A DNA stretch of 64,000 nucleotides from Actinospineispora acaciae DSM 45401 (GTDB lineage: Bacteria; Actinomycetota; Actinomycetes; Mycobacteriales; Pseudonocardiaceae). The position numbers were made by a program, and so were the translations under genes. Position 1 is the first letter of the stretch. Every line of letters starts with the position of its first letter. The notes under the pieces are model-generated. The model worked only from the letters and a program-made list of their open reading frames with translations, did not search any database and had not been told where the DNA came from. Below are positions 50,437-58,911 of the stretch, piece after piece. Location: contig NZ_JIAI01000016.1 in NCBI RefSeq assembly GCF_000620785.1, positions 62,001 to 126,000 on the forward strand, read 5' to 3'.

Positions 50437-51431
50437 ACCCCTCGAACACCGGGCGGCCCCGGACGGTTGCGTTCGTGCCCAGTGTGGCCCAGCCGGGTCG
50501 CCAGCCAGGCGCAGGTCACGAGCTGGCACATGTGGTAGAGCAGCACCGGCAGCAGCACGCCGACGCCGTGGTCGGCGAACAGCACGCCGGCCATCGGCAG
50601 CCCGGTGGCCACGCTCTTGTTCGACCCGCAGAACATCATGGTGATCCGGTCCCCGAGCCCGAACCCGAGCCGGCGCGGCACCGTGGCGGTGGTCAGGAGC
50701 ACGAGCGCGAGCAGCGACACCACCACCGCGACCAGCACGCCGAGCACCCCCGGCGAGAGCATCCGCCAGGTGCCGGTCACCACGCCGCGGCCGACGCCCA
50801 GGTAGGCGACCAGCACGACCGATCCCCTGTCGACGACCGAGAGCAGCGCGCGGTGCCGCGCCACCCAGCCGCCGATCCACCGGCGCACCGCCTGCCCCAG
50901 CACGAACGGCAGCATCAGCCGCACCGCCACGTCCCCGATCGCACCCAGCGAGACGCCGCCGTGCGCGGACATCAGCACCCCGGTGAGCACCGGCGTGACC
51001 ACCACCCCCGTCATGTTGGACAGCGCCGCCGAGCAGATCGCCGCCGGCACGTTCCCGCCGGCCATCGAGGTGAACGCGACGGCGGCCTGCACCGTCGACG
51101 GCAGGCAGCACAGGAACAGCACCCCCAGCGCCTGCTCGCGCGGCAACAGCCCACCCGGAACCAGCTGGACGGCCAGCCCGAGCAGCGGGAACAGCACGAA
51201 CGTGGTGGCCAGCACCACGCCGTGCAGCCGCCAGTGCCGGCTCGCCTCGGCCACCTCGGCGCCGGACAGCCGCGCGCCGTAGAGGAAGAACATCAGCCCG
51301 ATCACCACGCCGGTGACGTGCTCGACGCCGACCAGCCAGACGCCCCTGGCCGGCAGCGGCACCGCGACGCAGACGGTGAGCGGGATCAGCACCAGCAGCG
51401 GGTCCGTCCGACGGGTCATCCGACCGATCAT
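50433..51431 (-). CDS. Bile acid:sodium symporter-like (SBF) transporter
   Basis: The 332-residue protein has about ten membrane helices and the SBF-like signature LFLCCLPSTVQAAVAFTSMAGGNVPAAICSAALSN followed later by MMFCGSNKSVATGLPMA. This is the PF13593-type group related to ArsB/P7TP3 proteins; transport of a carboxylate anion with sodium is likely but the substrate is unknown. ATG 51431 is used (others at 51473 and 51419). It is divergent from a LysR gene 59 bp away and heads an operon of three genes overlapping by four bases each. Confidence 0.82.
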   Translation of the reverse strand: MIGRMTRRTDPLLVLIPLTVCVAVPLPARGVWLVGVEHVTGVVIGLMFFLYGARLSGAEVAEASRHWRLHGVVLATTFVLFPLLGLAVQLVPGGLLPREQALGVLFLCCLPSTVQAAVAFTSMAGGNVPAAICSAALSNMTGVVVTPVLTGVLMSAHGGVSLGAIGDVAVRLMLPFVLGQAVRRWIGGWVARHRALLSVVDRGSVVLVAYLGVGRGVVTGTWRMLSPGVLGVLVAVVVSLLALVLLTTATVPRRLGFGLGDRITMMFCGSNKSVATGLPMAGVLFADHGVGVLLPVLLYHMCQLVTCAWLATRLGHTGHERNRPGPPGVRGV

Positions 51432-51490
51432 GTTCGAGCGGCGGTGATGTGGAAACGCGTAGTCCGTACTCATTGTCATCGCATATCGTG

Positions 51491-52369
51491 ATGGCCGTGT
51501 TCGACCCGGTGCGGCTGCGCTCGTTCGCCACCGTGGCGCGCTGCCTGAGCTTCACCAGGGCCGCCGAACGGCTCGGGCTGCGCCAGTCCACGGTGAGCCA
51601 GCACGTCCGCAAGCTGGAGGCCGAGGTGGGGCGGCCGCTGCTGGCCAGGGACACGCACTCGGTGGCGCTCACCCCGGACGGCGCGGCCATGCTGGAGTTC
51701 GCCGGCACCATCCTGGACACGGTGGACAGGGCGCGGGCGCACTTCGGCGACTCGGCGGTGCGCGGCCGGCTGCGGTTCGGCATGTCCGAGGACCTCGTGC
51801 TCACCCGGCTGCCGTCCATCCTCACCGAGTTCCGCCGCCGCCATCCCCTGGTCGACCTCGAACTGACCGTCGACCACACCGCCACCCTGCGCGCGCTGGG
51901 CGACCACCGGGACCTCGACCTGGTGTTCGGCAAGCGCATGCCGGGCGAGGCGCACGGCATCCGGGTCTGGTCGGACCGGTTCGTCTGGGTCGCCGGGCCG
52001 GAGCTCCCCCCGCTCGGCCGCGCCGACCGGGTGCCGCTGGTCGGCTACCCCGCGCCGAGCCTGTCCCGCGACGCCGCCGTCACGGCCCTGGAGGCGGCCG
52101 GGCGGCCGTGGCGGATGGTGTGCAGCAGCAAGAGCCTGAACGGGGTCCAGGCCGCCGCGCTGGCCGGACTGGGCGTGTTCGCGCACGCCGAGTCGCTGAT
52201 CCCGCCGGGCCTGGCCGTGGCACCGTCGTCCGCCGGCCTACCGCCGCTGCCCGGCTTCGACTTCATGCTCTCCGGCGGCCGCGCCGGACTGCACGGCCCG
52301 GCTGCCGCCCTCGCCCACTCCATTCAGCACGCCGCGCTGTGGACCGGCGGGTCGGCGGTCACAAAGTGA
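51491..52369 (+). CDS. LysR-family transcriptional regulator
   Basis: This 292-residue protein has an N-terminal HTH (LRSFATVARCLSFTRAAERL, LRQSTVSQHVRKLEAEVGRPLL) and a two-lobe effector domain (GRLRFGMSEDLVLTRLP, HPLVDLELTVDH). Its gene is divergent from the SBF transporter operon, the classical arrangement of a LysR protein and its target. An imperfect ATC-N9-GAT site lies near 51478-51492. The stop overlaps the convergent Bell-like gene by 11 bp. Confidence 0.88.
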   Translation: MAVFDPVRLRSFATVARCLSFTRAAERLGLRQSTVSQHVRKLEAEVGRPLLARDTHSVALTPDGAAMLEFAGTILDTVDRARAHFGDSAVRGRLRFGMSEDLVLTRLPSILTEFRRRHPLVDLELTVDHTATLRALGDHRDLDLVFGKRMPGEAHGIRVWSDRFVWVAGPELPPLGRADRVPLVGYPAPSLSRDAAVTALEAAGRPWRMVCSSKSLNGVQAAALAGLGVFAHAESLIPPGLAVAPSSAGLPPLPGFDFMLSGGRAGLHGPAAALAHSIQHAALWTGGSAVTK

Positions 52370-52688
52370 TGTTGCCGTGGATGTCGCGGGCCTGGACGAG
52401 CTTGCCGGTCACGCTGGAGTGCACCTGGTTCACCACGCCGCCGCTGGCCAGTTCGGCCCAGCCGGAGCGCAGCGCCTCCCGGAACTCCGGGTCGTCGCGT
52501 TCCGCCTCGGCCAACCGGTCGGCGAGGACGGCGACCGCTGCCGGGTCGTCCGGCGCCTGGGTGGCCGCTTCGAGGGCTTCGCGGGCCGCGCGGCGCTCGG
52601 CGAACCTGTCCTTCACCAGTTGGTAGAGGCCGGCGGCCGCCTTGCCCGCGAGCGCGGTGGCGATGGCGGTCAGGATTGGCTCTGGCAT
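52359..52688 (-). CDS. Bell-like small effector with C-terminal RHIM-like amyloid motif
   Basis: A 109-residue protein has an alanine-rich N-terminal hydrophobic helix (ILTAIATALAGKAAAGLYQL), three more helices with ADRLAEAERDDPEFREALRS, and a C-terminal TGKLVQARDIHGNITL (residues 94-109). The helical body resembles Bell domains, bacterial relatives of fungal HeLo/HELL pore-formers. The C-terminus fits the RHIM-like BASS3 amyloid signalling motif (V-Q-A-x-x-I-x-G). GGAGG five bases before ATG 52688, 19 bp after the NACHT stop, shows they are one operon. Likely role: membrane damage after templating by the NACHT protein. Activity is inferred. Confidence 0.8.
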   Translation of the reverse strand: MPEPILTAIATALAGKAAAGLYQLVKDRFAERRAAREALEAATQAPDDPAAVAVLADRLAEAERDDPEFREALRSGWAELASGGVVNQVHSSVTGKLVQARDIHGNITL

Positions 52689-52707
52689 TTTTCCTCCGGT
52701 CGGTGCT

Positions 52708-55428
52708 TCATTGGCGGCTCACCTTGGTCGTCATCGACCTGTCATCGGTGCCGTGTACAACGCAGGTCGCGTAGTTCTCGGTTTGTTTCGTCCCGGTGTT
52801 CCATGCGTCGCCGTGCGGCCTGAGAAACACCACCGAGTACTTGCCCGGCACCCTGTGTTGCTGGCGCAGCCGTCCGCATTCGCGTTTCGCCACCGCGAGC
52901 ACCTGGGCGTCGCCGGGATTGGGCGAGGGCGTCGCTCCCAGCGTGGGATACCCCAGCACCTCACCCCAGTGCGGCTGGTCGCAGTCGGCGGTCAGCACCG
53001 TGTACTTGTTCGCGTTCCAGCTGTCCTCGGTGGCGATGCACGTCCCCGCCGGGGCGTTGTCGCCGGCCCGCGCCGCCCATAGCTGAGCCGACCCGGAGCT
53101 GGTGAACACGCCGTCCGTGACCAGCCACAGAAGCCAGAGACCCGCACCCGCCGCCGCCACCGCCCGTCCCCGCGCGGCGATCTTCCGGACGGGCTCGTGC
53201 GCTCGGGCGGGCCGGGCTTCCGCAGCCAGCGTGTCGTGAAGCAGGGCGTGGCGAAACTGGAGCCGGGGTCCTTCCGCGCGCAGGATTCGGCGCCGGTAGG
53301 CGTCGTCCAGGAAGCGCATGCCCAGAAGCGGGAAAACCCGGCGCCGGCGTAGCTGTACGAAAAGAAGCGAGACGATCCAGGAGTCACAGATGGTGAGCCC
53401 GAAGCCCACCCCGAACGGGATGGCGATCCCGACTGCCTGCCACAGCGCGGGCATGACGTTGTCCCACTTCGGACCCTCACCGGCCGGGATCCACATGAAT
53501 ATCTCACGGAGCCCGAAACCCAGGCCGAGCACGACTCCGAACAATGTCCCGTACGCCAACGCCCGGCGGATCTCCCGTTTCCAGTCCGAGCCCCATCCGA
53601 CGGCGGCACGGGCGCCGGAATGCGGCCGTATGGCGCCGATGCAGAGGCAGGCGCCGAGCGTCCCCCAGACACCGTTCAGCAGCCCCTCACCGAGATGCGG
53701 TTCGCCGGGCACGCCGCCGGGGAACCAGTACTGGAAGCTCAGGGCCAGCCCCGCGGCCAGCCCGGGCAGGAGCGGGAACCGGGAGTAGCGGAGCTTCCAC
53801 CGGGCGCGGCGGCCGCGCCCCGGGGGCGGGTGGACCCGCGCGGTCGCCCAGCCGGCCCCGACACCGGCGACGATCCCCGCTAGCACGGTCACCAGCACCG
53901 AGAGGGGCCGGTCCCCAAAGATCTTGAAAAGGTAGCCGGAGTTCGCGTAGCCAACGATGATCGCGACGGCGGCTCCCGCCCCGAGGTTGATCCGCGAGCG
54001 CCGTGCGGGCTGCCGGAGCTCCGAGGCGACGGCGACGGCCAGGCCGAGAACCAGGCCGGCCCACAGGCCGATCATGAGCCCGCCCGCCGCCCGCGGGATC
54101 GCCCCGAAGTTGTTCGTCCGAGTTCGGTAGAACGCGTATCCGCCGGGCCCGAAGAACAGGGCCGCGCCCAACCCGCCGATCAGCATGATCACGACCGAGG
54201 CGATGGCGATGCGGGGCCAGGCCGGCCTCCATCGGGGCAGTTGGCGCCAGTCAAGGCTGTAGGTGCCGCGCGCGGTCATCTCGGCGGCGAGGTGGCTCAG
54301 CCAGCGCCGGGCGCTCGCAGGCTCGTAGCTGACCGGGTCCGCGCCCGGGGCCGGCCGGTAGGCGACGTCCACGAAGCGGTCGAGCAGATACCCGTGGACC
54401 TCCTGCCGCGTGGCCCGCTCGGGGTCGAGCAGGACGCGAACGTCGGCGGGATCCGGGAACGCGTCGCGGACCAGCGTCAGCATCAGCGGTGAGTCCAGGG
54501 CACCGGCGAGCACGCCGGCGGGCCGTTCCTCCAGCTCGGCCAGCAGCCGCGTCCAGGCTTCCGGCGCGCGTTCGCCATGGCAGCGCCGCAGGTAGGCGGC
54601 CGCGTCACCCGGGCTGACCGGCGACAGCGCCAGCTCCGCCGCCCCTCGAAGGCGACCGGCACGCACGGCGTCGAACTCCTCGGTGCGCGAGAAGATCACC
54701 ACCCGGTGCAGCGCGCGACGATCGACCTGCTCCAGGGCCGACCCGCGCGCTTCGGTCGCCATCTCGTCCAGGCCGTCCAGGAACAGCGCTATCCGGTCGG
54801 TGTCCAGCAGCCGCCGGGCCATTCCGCCGCGACGGAGAAACACATGCTGTGCCTCCAGCTCGCCGGTCAACCAGTCGTCCAGGGACTGACGGCGGTGGTC
54901 CCACCCGGTGACGGTCAGCAGGATCGGAATCGGAAAGCGGGCGCGTTCCTCATGACCAAGACGATCACGAATCCGCAAGGCCTGGACCACCATCCAGGCG
55001 GCGGCGTCGGACTTGCCGCTGCCCGCGCCGCCGAGAATGACGGCCCGGCCCGAGCGCAGTCCGGAAAATACGCCCAGGAGGTCATCGATCGTCCCGTCGG
55101 GCACGACGCCGGCGTCGTCCACCGGAATGCCGGGCAGCGGGTCGAACGGGCCGGCCGCAGCGGTGGGCGAGCAGCCCCGCCAACTCCACCGCACCGGAAT
55201 CGGATCCGGGAACAGCCCGCGGTCCCGCACGGTCCGATGCCACTGGTCGAACACGGCATCCGCCAGGGCGTCGGCGGCCGCCGACTCCGCCTCGCGCCGC
55301 GACCGCTGCCCGGGTAGGTGCAACCGGGCCCGCCGGCCGTGCAGGTGAACCCCGCCGTGGATCTGCCCGGCCTGGATGGCAACGTCAGCGCGGCCGGAGA
55401 ACTGGTTGTGCGTAGGAACTTCCCCCAT
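52708..55428 (-). CDS. Membrane-anchored NACHT NTPase with N-terminal amyloid motif and C-terminal Septum_form-like domain
   Basis: The 906-residue protein has DVAIQAGQIHGGVHLHG at residues 15-31, a RHIM-like motif matching the downstream small protein. The NACHT module follows: GGAGSGKS at 133-140 and DGLDEM at 218-223. About eight membrane helices span 405-690, then FLDDAYRRRILRAEG and QFRHALLHDTL, known in actinobacterial NACHT proteins. A last helix lies at 755-772, then an extracytoplasmic segment with Cys797, Cys816 (ADCDQPHWGEV), Cys851 and Cys889, like Septum_form. So the NTPase is cytoplasmic and the C-terminus is probably outside. ATG 55428 has GGTGGGGGG upstream; GTG 55446 adds six residues. 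Confidence 0.85.
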   Translation of the reverse strand: MGEVPTHNQFSGRADVAIQAGQIHGGVHLHGRRARLHLPGQRSRREAESAAADALADAVFDQWHRTVRDRGLFPDPIPVRWSWRGCSPTAAAGPFDPLPGIPVDDAGVVPDGTIDDLLGVFSGLRSGRAVILGGAGSGKSDAAAWMVVQALRIRDRLGHEERARFPIPILLTVTGWDHRRQSLDDWLTGELEAQHVFLRRGGMARRLLDTDRIALFLDGLDEMATEARGSALEQVDRRALHRVVIFSRTEEFDAVRAGRLRGAAELALSPVSPGDAAAYLRRCHGERAPEAWTRLLAELEERPAGVLAGALDSPLMLTLVRDAFPDPADVRVLLDPERATRQEVHGYLLDRFVDVAYRPAPGADPVSYEPASARRWLSHLAAEMTARGTYSLDWRQLPRWRPAWPRIAIASVVIMLIGGLGAALFFGPGGYAFYRTRTNNFGAIPRAAGGLMIGLWAGLVLGLAVAVASELRQPARRSRINLGAGAAVAIIVGYANSGYLFKIFGDRPLSVLVTVLAGIVAGVGAGWATARVHPPPGRGRRARWKLRYSRFPLLPGLAAGLALSFQYWFPGGVPGEPHLGEGLLNGVWGTLGACLCIGAIRPHSGARAAVGWGSDWKREIRRALAYGTLFGVVLGLGFGLREIFMWIPAGEGPKWDNVMPALWQAVGIAIPFGVGFGLTICDSWIVSLLFVQLRRRRVFPLLGMRFLDDAYRRRILRAEGPRLQFRHALLHDTLAAEARPARAHEPVRKIAARGRAVAAAGAGLWLLWLVTDGVFTSSGSAQLWAARAGDNAPAGTCIATEDSWNANKYTVLTADCDQPHWGEVLGYPTLGATPSPNPGDAQVLAVAKRECGRLRQQHRVPGKYSVVFLRPHGDAWNTGTKQTENYATCVVHGTDDRSMTTKVSRQ

Positions 55429-55517
55429 CGCGACCCCCCACCACACCGTCGACGAAGGACCCCACCGATTGGTTCCCTACTGTCACGATGCAGTCGCGAT
55501 CTGTTCTCCGGGGAGGT

Positions 55518-57473
55518 TCAGCGGCGGGTGCGGATGTAGTCGGCGACGACCTCGGCGCCCAGGCCGTCCAGGGTGGGGGCCACCACCCGGCCGCCGCAGC
55601 GGCGGGCCACGTCGTCCATGAACGCGGCCAGCCGGGGGTCCTCGCCGAGCACGAAGAAGGTGAACACCGCCTGCATGCCGGTGAGCCGGTCCAGCTCGCC
55701 GATGGTCGCGCGCACCGTGTACGGGCTGGGCGGGTAGTCGAAGAACGCCTCCCCGTCCGGCTCCAGGTGCGCGGTCGGCTCGCCGTCGGTGACCACCAGC
55801 ACCACCGGCAGCGCGTCGGGATGGCGGCGCAGGTGCCGGTGCGCCAGCAGCAGGGCGTGGTGCAGGTTGGTGCCCTGCGCGTACGCCCCCTCCAGGCCGA
55901 CCAGCTCGCCCAGCTCGACGGTCTGCGCGTGCCGGCCGAAGGTGATCAGCGCCAGGTCGTCGCCCCGGAACCGGGTGGAGATGAGCTGGTGCAACGCCAG
56001 CGCGGTGCGCTTCATCGGCACCCAACGACCCTCGGCCACCATCGACCAGGAGGTGTCCACCAGCAGCGCCACCGCCGCCCGAGTGCGCTGCTCGGTCTCC
56101 ACCACCTCCACGTCGGTGACGTCGAGCCGTCTCGGATCCCCGCCTGCCTGGCGGAGCTGCGCGTTGAGCAGGGTGCGCGGCACCGACCAGGCCTCGGTGT
56201 CGCCGAACGCCCACGGGCGGGTGGCCCCGGTGGCCTCGCCGGCGGCCCCGGAGCGGTGCGTCTCCCGCTCGCCCCGGCGGGCCGCTATCCGGTTCGCCAC
56301 GTCGCGCAGCGCGGACTCCCCCAGCCGGCGCAGCGCCTTCGGGGACAGTTGCAGCGAGCCGTCGGCGGTCCGTTCGAACAGCCCCTGCCGCTGCAGCTCG
56401 CGCTCCAGCTCGGCCAAGGTCTGGGCATCCACCCTGGCCTGCTCGCCGAGCAGCTCGGACAGGGCGTCCAGGTCGATGTCCTCCATGCGGGCGCCCGGGT
56501 AGCTCTGCGCGAGCTGTTCGGCCAGCGCGTCGAGCTGGCCCAGCTCCTCCAGCGCCCTGGTCGCCTCGCCCATGCCCAGCGGGTTGTCGCCGCGGAACCG
56601 GCCGCCGCCCTGCCAGTCCTCCCCCGGCCGCAGCCCCTGCAGCTGGGCGTCCAGCTGGGCCAGCGCGTTCGCCAGCCGGGGGTCGCCGAACGCCTGCTGG
56701 GCCAGCTCGGCCAGCTCGGCGCGCTGCTCGGCGGACATCGAGTTGAGCATCCGCTGCGCGGCGGCCGCCCGCGCGGCGAGCAGGTCGACCAGCTCGTCGG
56801 TGTTGCGCGGGTTCTCCGGGAAGAACTGGCCGTGCTTGGCCATGAACTGCTCGAACTGCTGTTGCGTGTCCCGGCCCTGGGCGTGCTGAGCCAGCAGGTC
56901 GTTCAGGTCGTCGAGCATCTCCCGGATTCGTTCGACGTCCTCCGGCGTGGCATTTTGCATCGCCTCCTTCATGCCGGCGAACCGCTGGTCCAGCATCTCC
57001 CGGCCGAGCAGGTCGCGGATCTCCTGGTACGCCTCGCGCGCGTCGGAGGACCGCCAGTCGTAGGAGTCCAGCTCGCGGACCGCCCCGCCGGTGTCGTCCG
57101 GCAGCGCGTCGAGCTGCATCTCCCGGAACCGGGCGTCGTCGCTGTCCTCGTTGCCCAGCGCCTCGCGTTCGGCGTCCAACGCGCGTTGCAGCAGCTCGCG
57201 GACCTGCTCCAGGGTGCCGTCCAGCCGGTTGTCGCGCTGCAGGTCGCGGCGGCGCTGCCAGACCTGCCGGGTCAGGTCGTCCAGCCCCCGGCGGCCCTCC
57301 AGGCCCCGGCGCAGCAGCTCGCGCAGGGCCTGCCTCGGCGAGGAGCCCTCCATGACGTCCCGGCCGATCTGGTCCATCGCCTCACGGATGTCGAACGGCG
57401 GTGCCAGCGGGTCGGGACCCCCCGCGTACGGGCCGTAGGCGTACCGCAGCCTGCGGCGGCGCGGATCAGCCAT
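55518..57473 (-). CDS. VWA-domain protein (CoxE-like)
   Basis: The 651-residue protein has a long helical N-terminal part rich in Arg, Glu and Leu (REAMDQIGRDVMEGSS; RLDGTLEQVRELLQRAL) and a C-terminal von Willebrand A domain beginning near residue 465 with AVALLVDTSWSM, which keeps the MIDAS D-x-S-x-S motif, then VLVVTDGEPTAHL. Such proteins pair with MoxR ATPases and help assemble or insert metals into complexes. It overlaps the upstream AAA gene by eight bases. Target unknown. Confidence 0.87.
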   Translation of the reverse strand: MADPRRRRLRYAYGPYAGGPDPLAPPFDIREAMDQIGRDVMEGSSPRQALRELLRRGLEGRRGLDDLTRQVWQRRRDLQRDNRLDGTLEQVRELLQRALDAEREALGNEDSDDARFREMQLDALPDDTGGAVRELDSYDWRSSDAREAYQEIRDLLGREMLDQRFAGMKEAMQNATPEDVERIREMLDDLNDLLAQHAQGRDTQQQFEQFMAKHGQFFPENPRNTDELVDLLAARAAAAQRMLNSMSAEQRAELAELAQQAFGDPRLANALAQLDAQLQGLRPGEDWQGGGRFRGDNPLGMGEATRALEELGQLDALAEQLAQSYPGARMEDIDLDALSELLGEQARVDAQTLAELERELQRQGLFERTADGSLQLSPKALRRLGESALRDVANRIAARRGERETHRSGAAGEATGATRPWAFGDTEAWSVPRTLLNAQLRQAGGDPRRLDVTDVEVVETEQRTRAAVALLVDTSWSMVAEGRWVPMKRTALALHQLISTRFRGDDLALITFGRHAQTVELGELVGLEGAYAQGTNLHHALLLAHRHLRRHPDALPVVLVVTDGEPTAHLEPDGEAFFDYPPSPYTVRATIGELDRLTGMQAVFTFFVLGEDPRLAAFMDDVARRCGGRVVAPTLDGLGAEVVADYIRTRR

Positions 57474-58875
57474 AGCTCACCGTGTCCCCGTCGTCGCTCT
57501 CGTCCTTGGCCAGCTTGCGGGTCAGGAACAGGTACTCCAGCGCCAGCTCGGCGGCCGAGGCCATCGGCCCAGGGTCCTCGGTGCCGGCCGCGTCCAGCCG
57601 GCGCGCCACCTCGGTGAGCGCCGGCACCTGGGGCAGGCCGGCGACCACCTCGGTGGCCGGGATCCGCTCGCCGGTGCGCACCGGGTGCTCCGAGACGGCC
57701 TCGGTGAGCCCGGTCAGGTCCACGCCGCGCAGCGCGAACCGGGCGGTGTCGGCGGTGGCCCGGCGCAGCAGGTGCTCCAGGATCTCCTCCTCGCGGCCCT
57801 CCTCGCCGGAGGCGAACTCCAGCTTGCCGCGCAGCACGGCCGGCACCGTCTCCAGGTCCACCGGCCGGGCGTAGGCGTGCGCCTCGCCGGTCACCGCGGC
57901 CCGGCGCAGCGCGGCGGCGGCCACCGTCTCGGCGGCGGCCACCGCGAACCGGGCGGACACCCCCGAGGACTGGTCGATCGCGGTGGAGTCGCGCAGGTGC
58001 CGGGAGAACCGGGCCAGCACCTCCACCAGGTGCCTGGGCACGTCCGCGACCAGCTCGGCCTCCTGCTGGACCAGGGCCACCTCGTCGGCCACCTCCAGCG
58101 GGTAGTGGGTGCGGACCTCGGCGCCGAAGCGGTCCTTGAGCGGGGTGATGATCCGGCCGCGGTTGGTGTAGTCCTCCGGGTTGGCGCTGGCCACCAGCAG
58201 CACGTCCAGCGGCAGCCGCAGCGTGTAGCCGCGGACCTGGATGTCCCGCTCCTCCATCACGTTGAGCAGCGCGACCTGGATGCGCTCGGCCAGGTCGGGC
58301 AGCTCGTTGATGGCCACGATGCCCCGGTGCGCGCGCGGCACCAGGCCGTAGTGGATCGTCTCCGGGTCGCCGAGGCTGCGGCCTTCGGCGACCTTGACCG
58401 GGTCCACGTCGCCGATCAGGTCGGCCACCGCGGTGTCCGGGGTGGCCAGCTTCTCGGTGTACCGCTCGTCGCGGTGCACCCAGGCCACCGGCAGCTCGTC
58501 GCCCAGCTCCCTGGCGCGGCGCAGCGACACCGGGGTGATCGGTTCGTACGGGTGTTCGCCCAGCTCGGAGCCCTCGATGACCGGCGACCATTCGTCCAGT
58601 AGGCCGATCAGGGAGCGCAACAGCCGGGTCTTGCCCTGGCCGCGCTCGCCGAGCAGCACCACGTCGTGCCCGGCGATCAGGGCGCGCTCGAGCTGGGGCA
58701 GCACGGTGGACTCGAAGCCGACGATGCCCGGCCAGGGGTCGCGGCCGGAGCGCAGGGCGGCGAGCAGGTTGTCCCGGATCTCGGTCTTGACGCCGCGCTG
58801 TTCGTGCCCGGAGGCGCGCAGCGCGCCGACCGTGCGGGGAAGATCGATTGGTGCGGTGTGAATGACTGCCACCAC
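57466..58875 (-). CDS. MoxR/Mg-chelatase-like AAA+ ATPase
   Basis: This 469-residue ATPase has VVLLGERGQGKTRLLRSLIG (Walker A), GIVAINELPDLAERIQVALLNVMEE (Walker B, where NE replaces the usual DE), and LLVASANPEDYTNRGRIITPLKDRF (sensor 1/arginine finger). It partners the VWA protein whose gene overlaps by eight bases. GTG codons at 58875 and 58872 are both possible. It lies 36 bp after the SCO1664-like gene in the same direction. Confidence 0.87.
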   Translation of the reverse strand: MVAVIHTAPIDLPRTVGALRASGHEQRGVKTEIRDNLLAALRSGRDPWPGIVGFESTVLPQLERALIAGHDVVLLGERGQGKTRLLRSLIGLLDEWSPVIEGSELGEHPYEPITPVSLRRARELGDELPVAWVHRDERYTEKLATPDTAVADLIGDVDPVKVAEGRSLGDPETIHYGLVPRAHRGIVAINELPDLAERIQVALLNVMEERDIQVRGYTLRLPLDVLLVASANPEDYTNRGRIITPLKDRFGAEVRTHYPLEVADEVALVQQEAELVADVPRHLVEVLARFSRHLRDSTAIDQSSGVSARFAVAAAETVAAAALRRAAVTGEAHAYARPVDLETVPAVLRGKLEFASGEEGREEEILEHLLRRATADTARFALRGVDLTGLTEAVSEHPVRTGERIPATEVVAGLPQVPALTEVARRLDAAGTEDPGPMASAAELALEYLFLTRKLAKDESDDGDTVSYG

Positions 58876-58911
58876 TCCACGCTACGTCTCCGGGCCGAGG
58901 CGGGCGAACGA

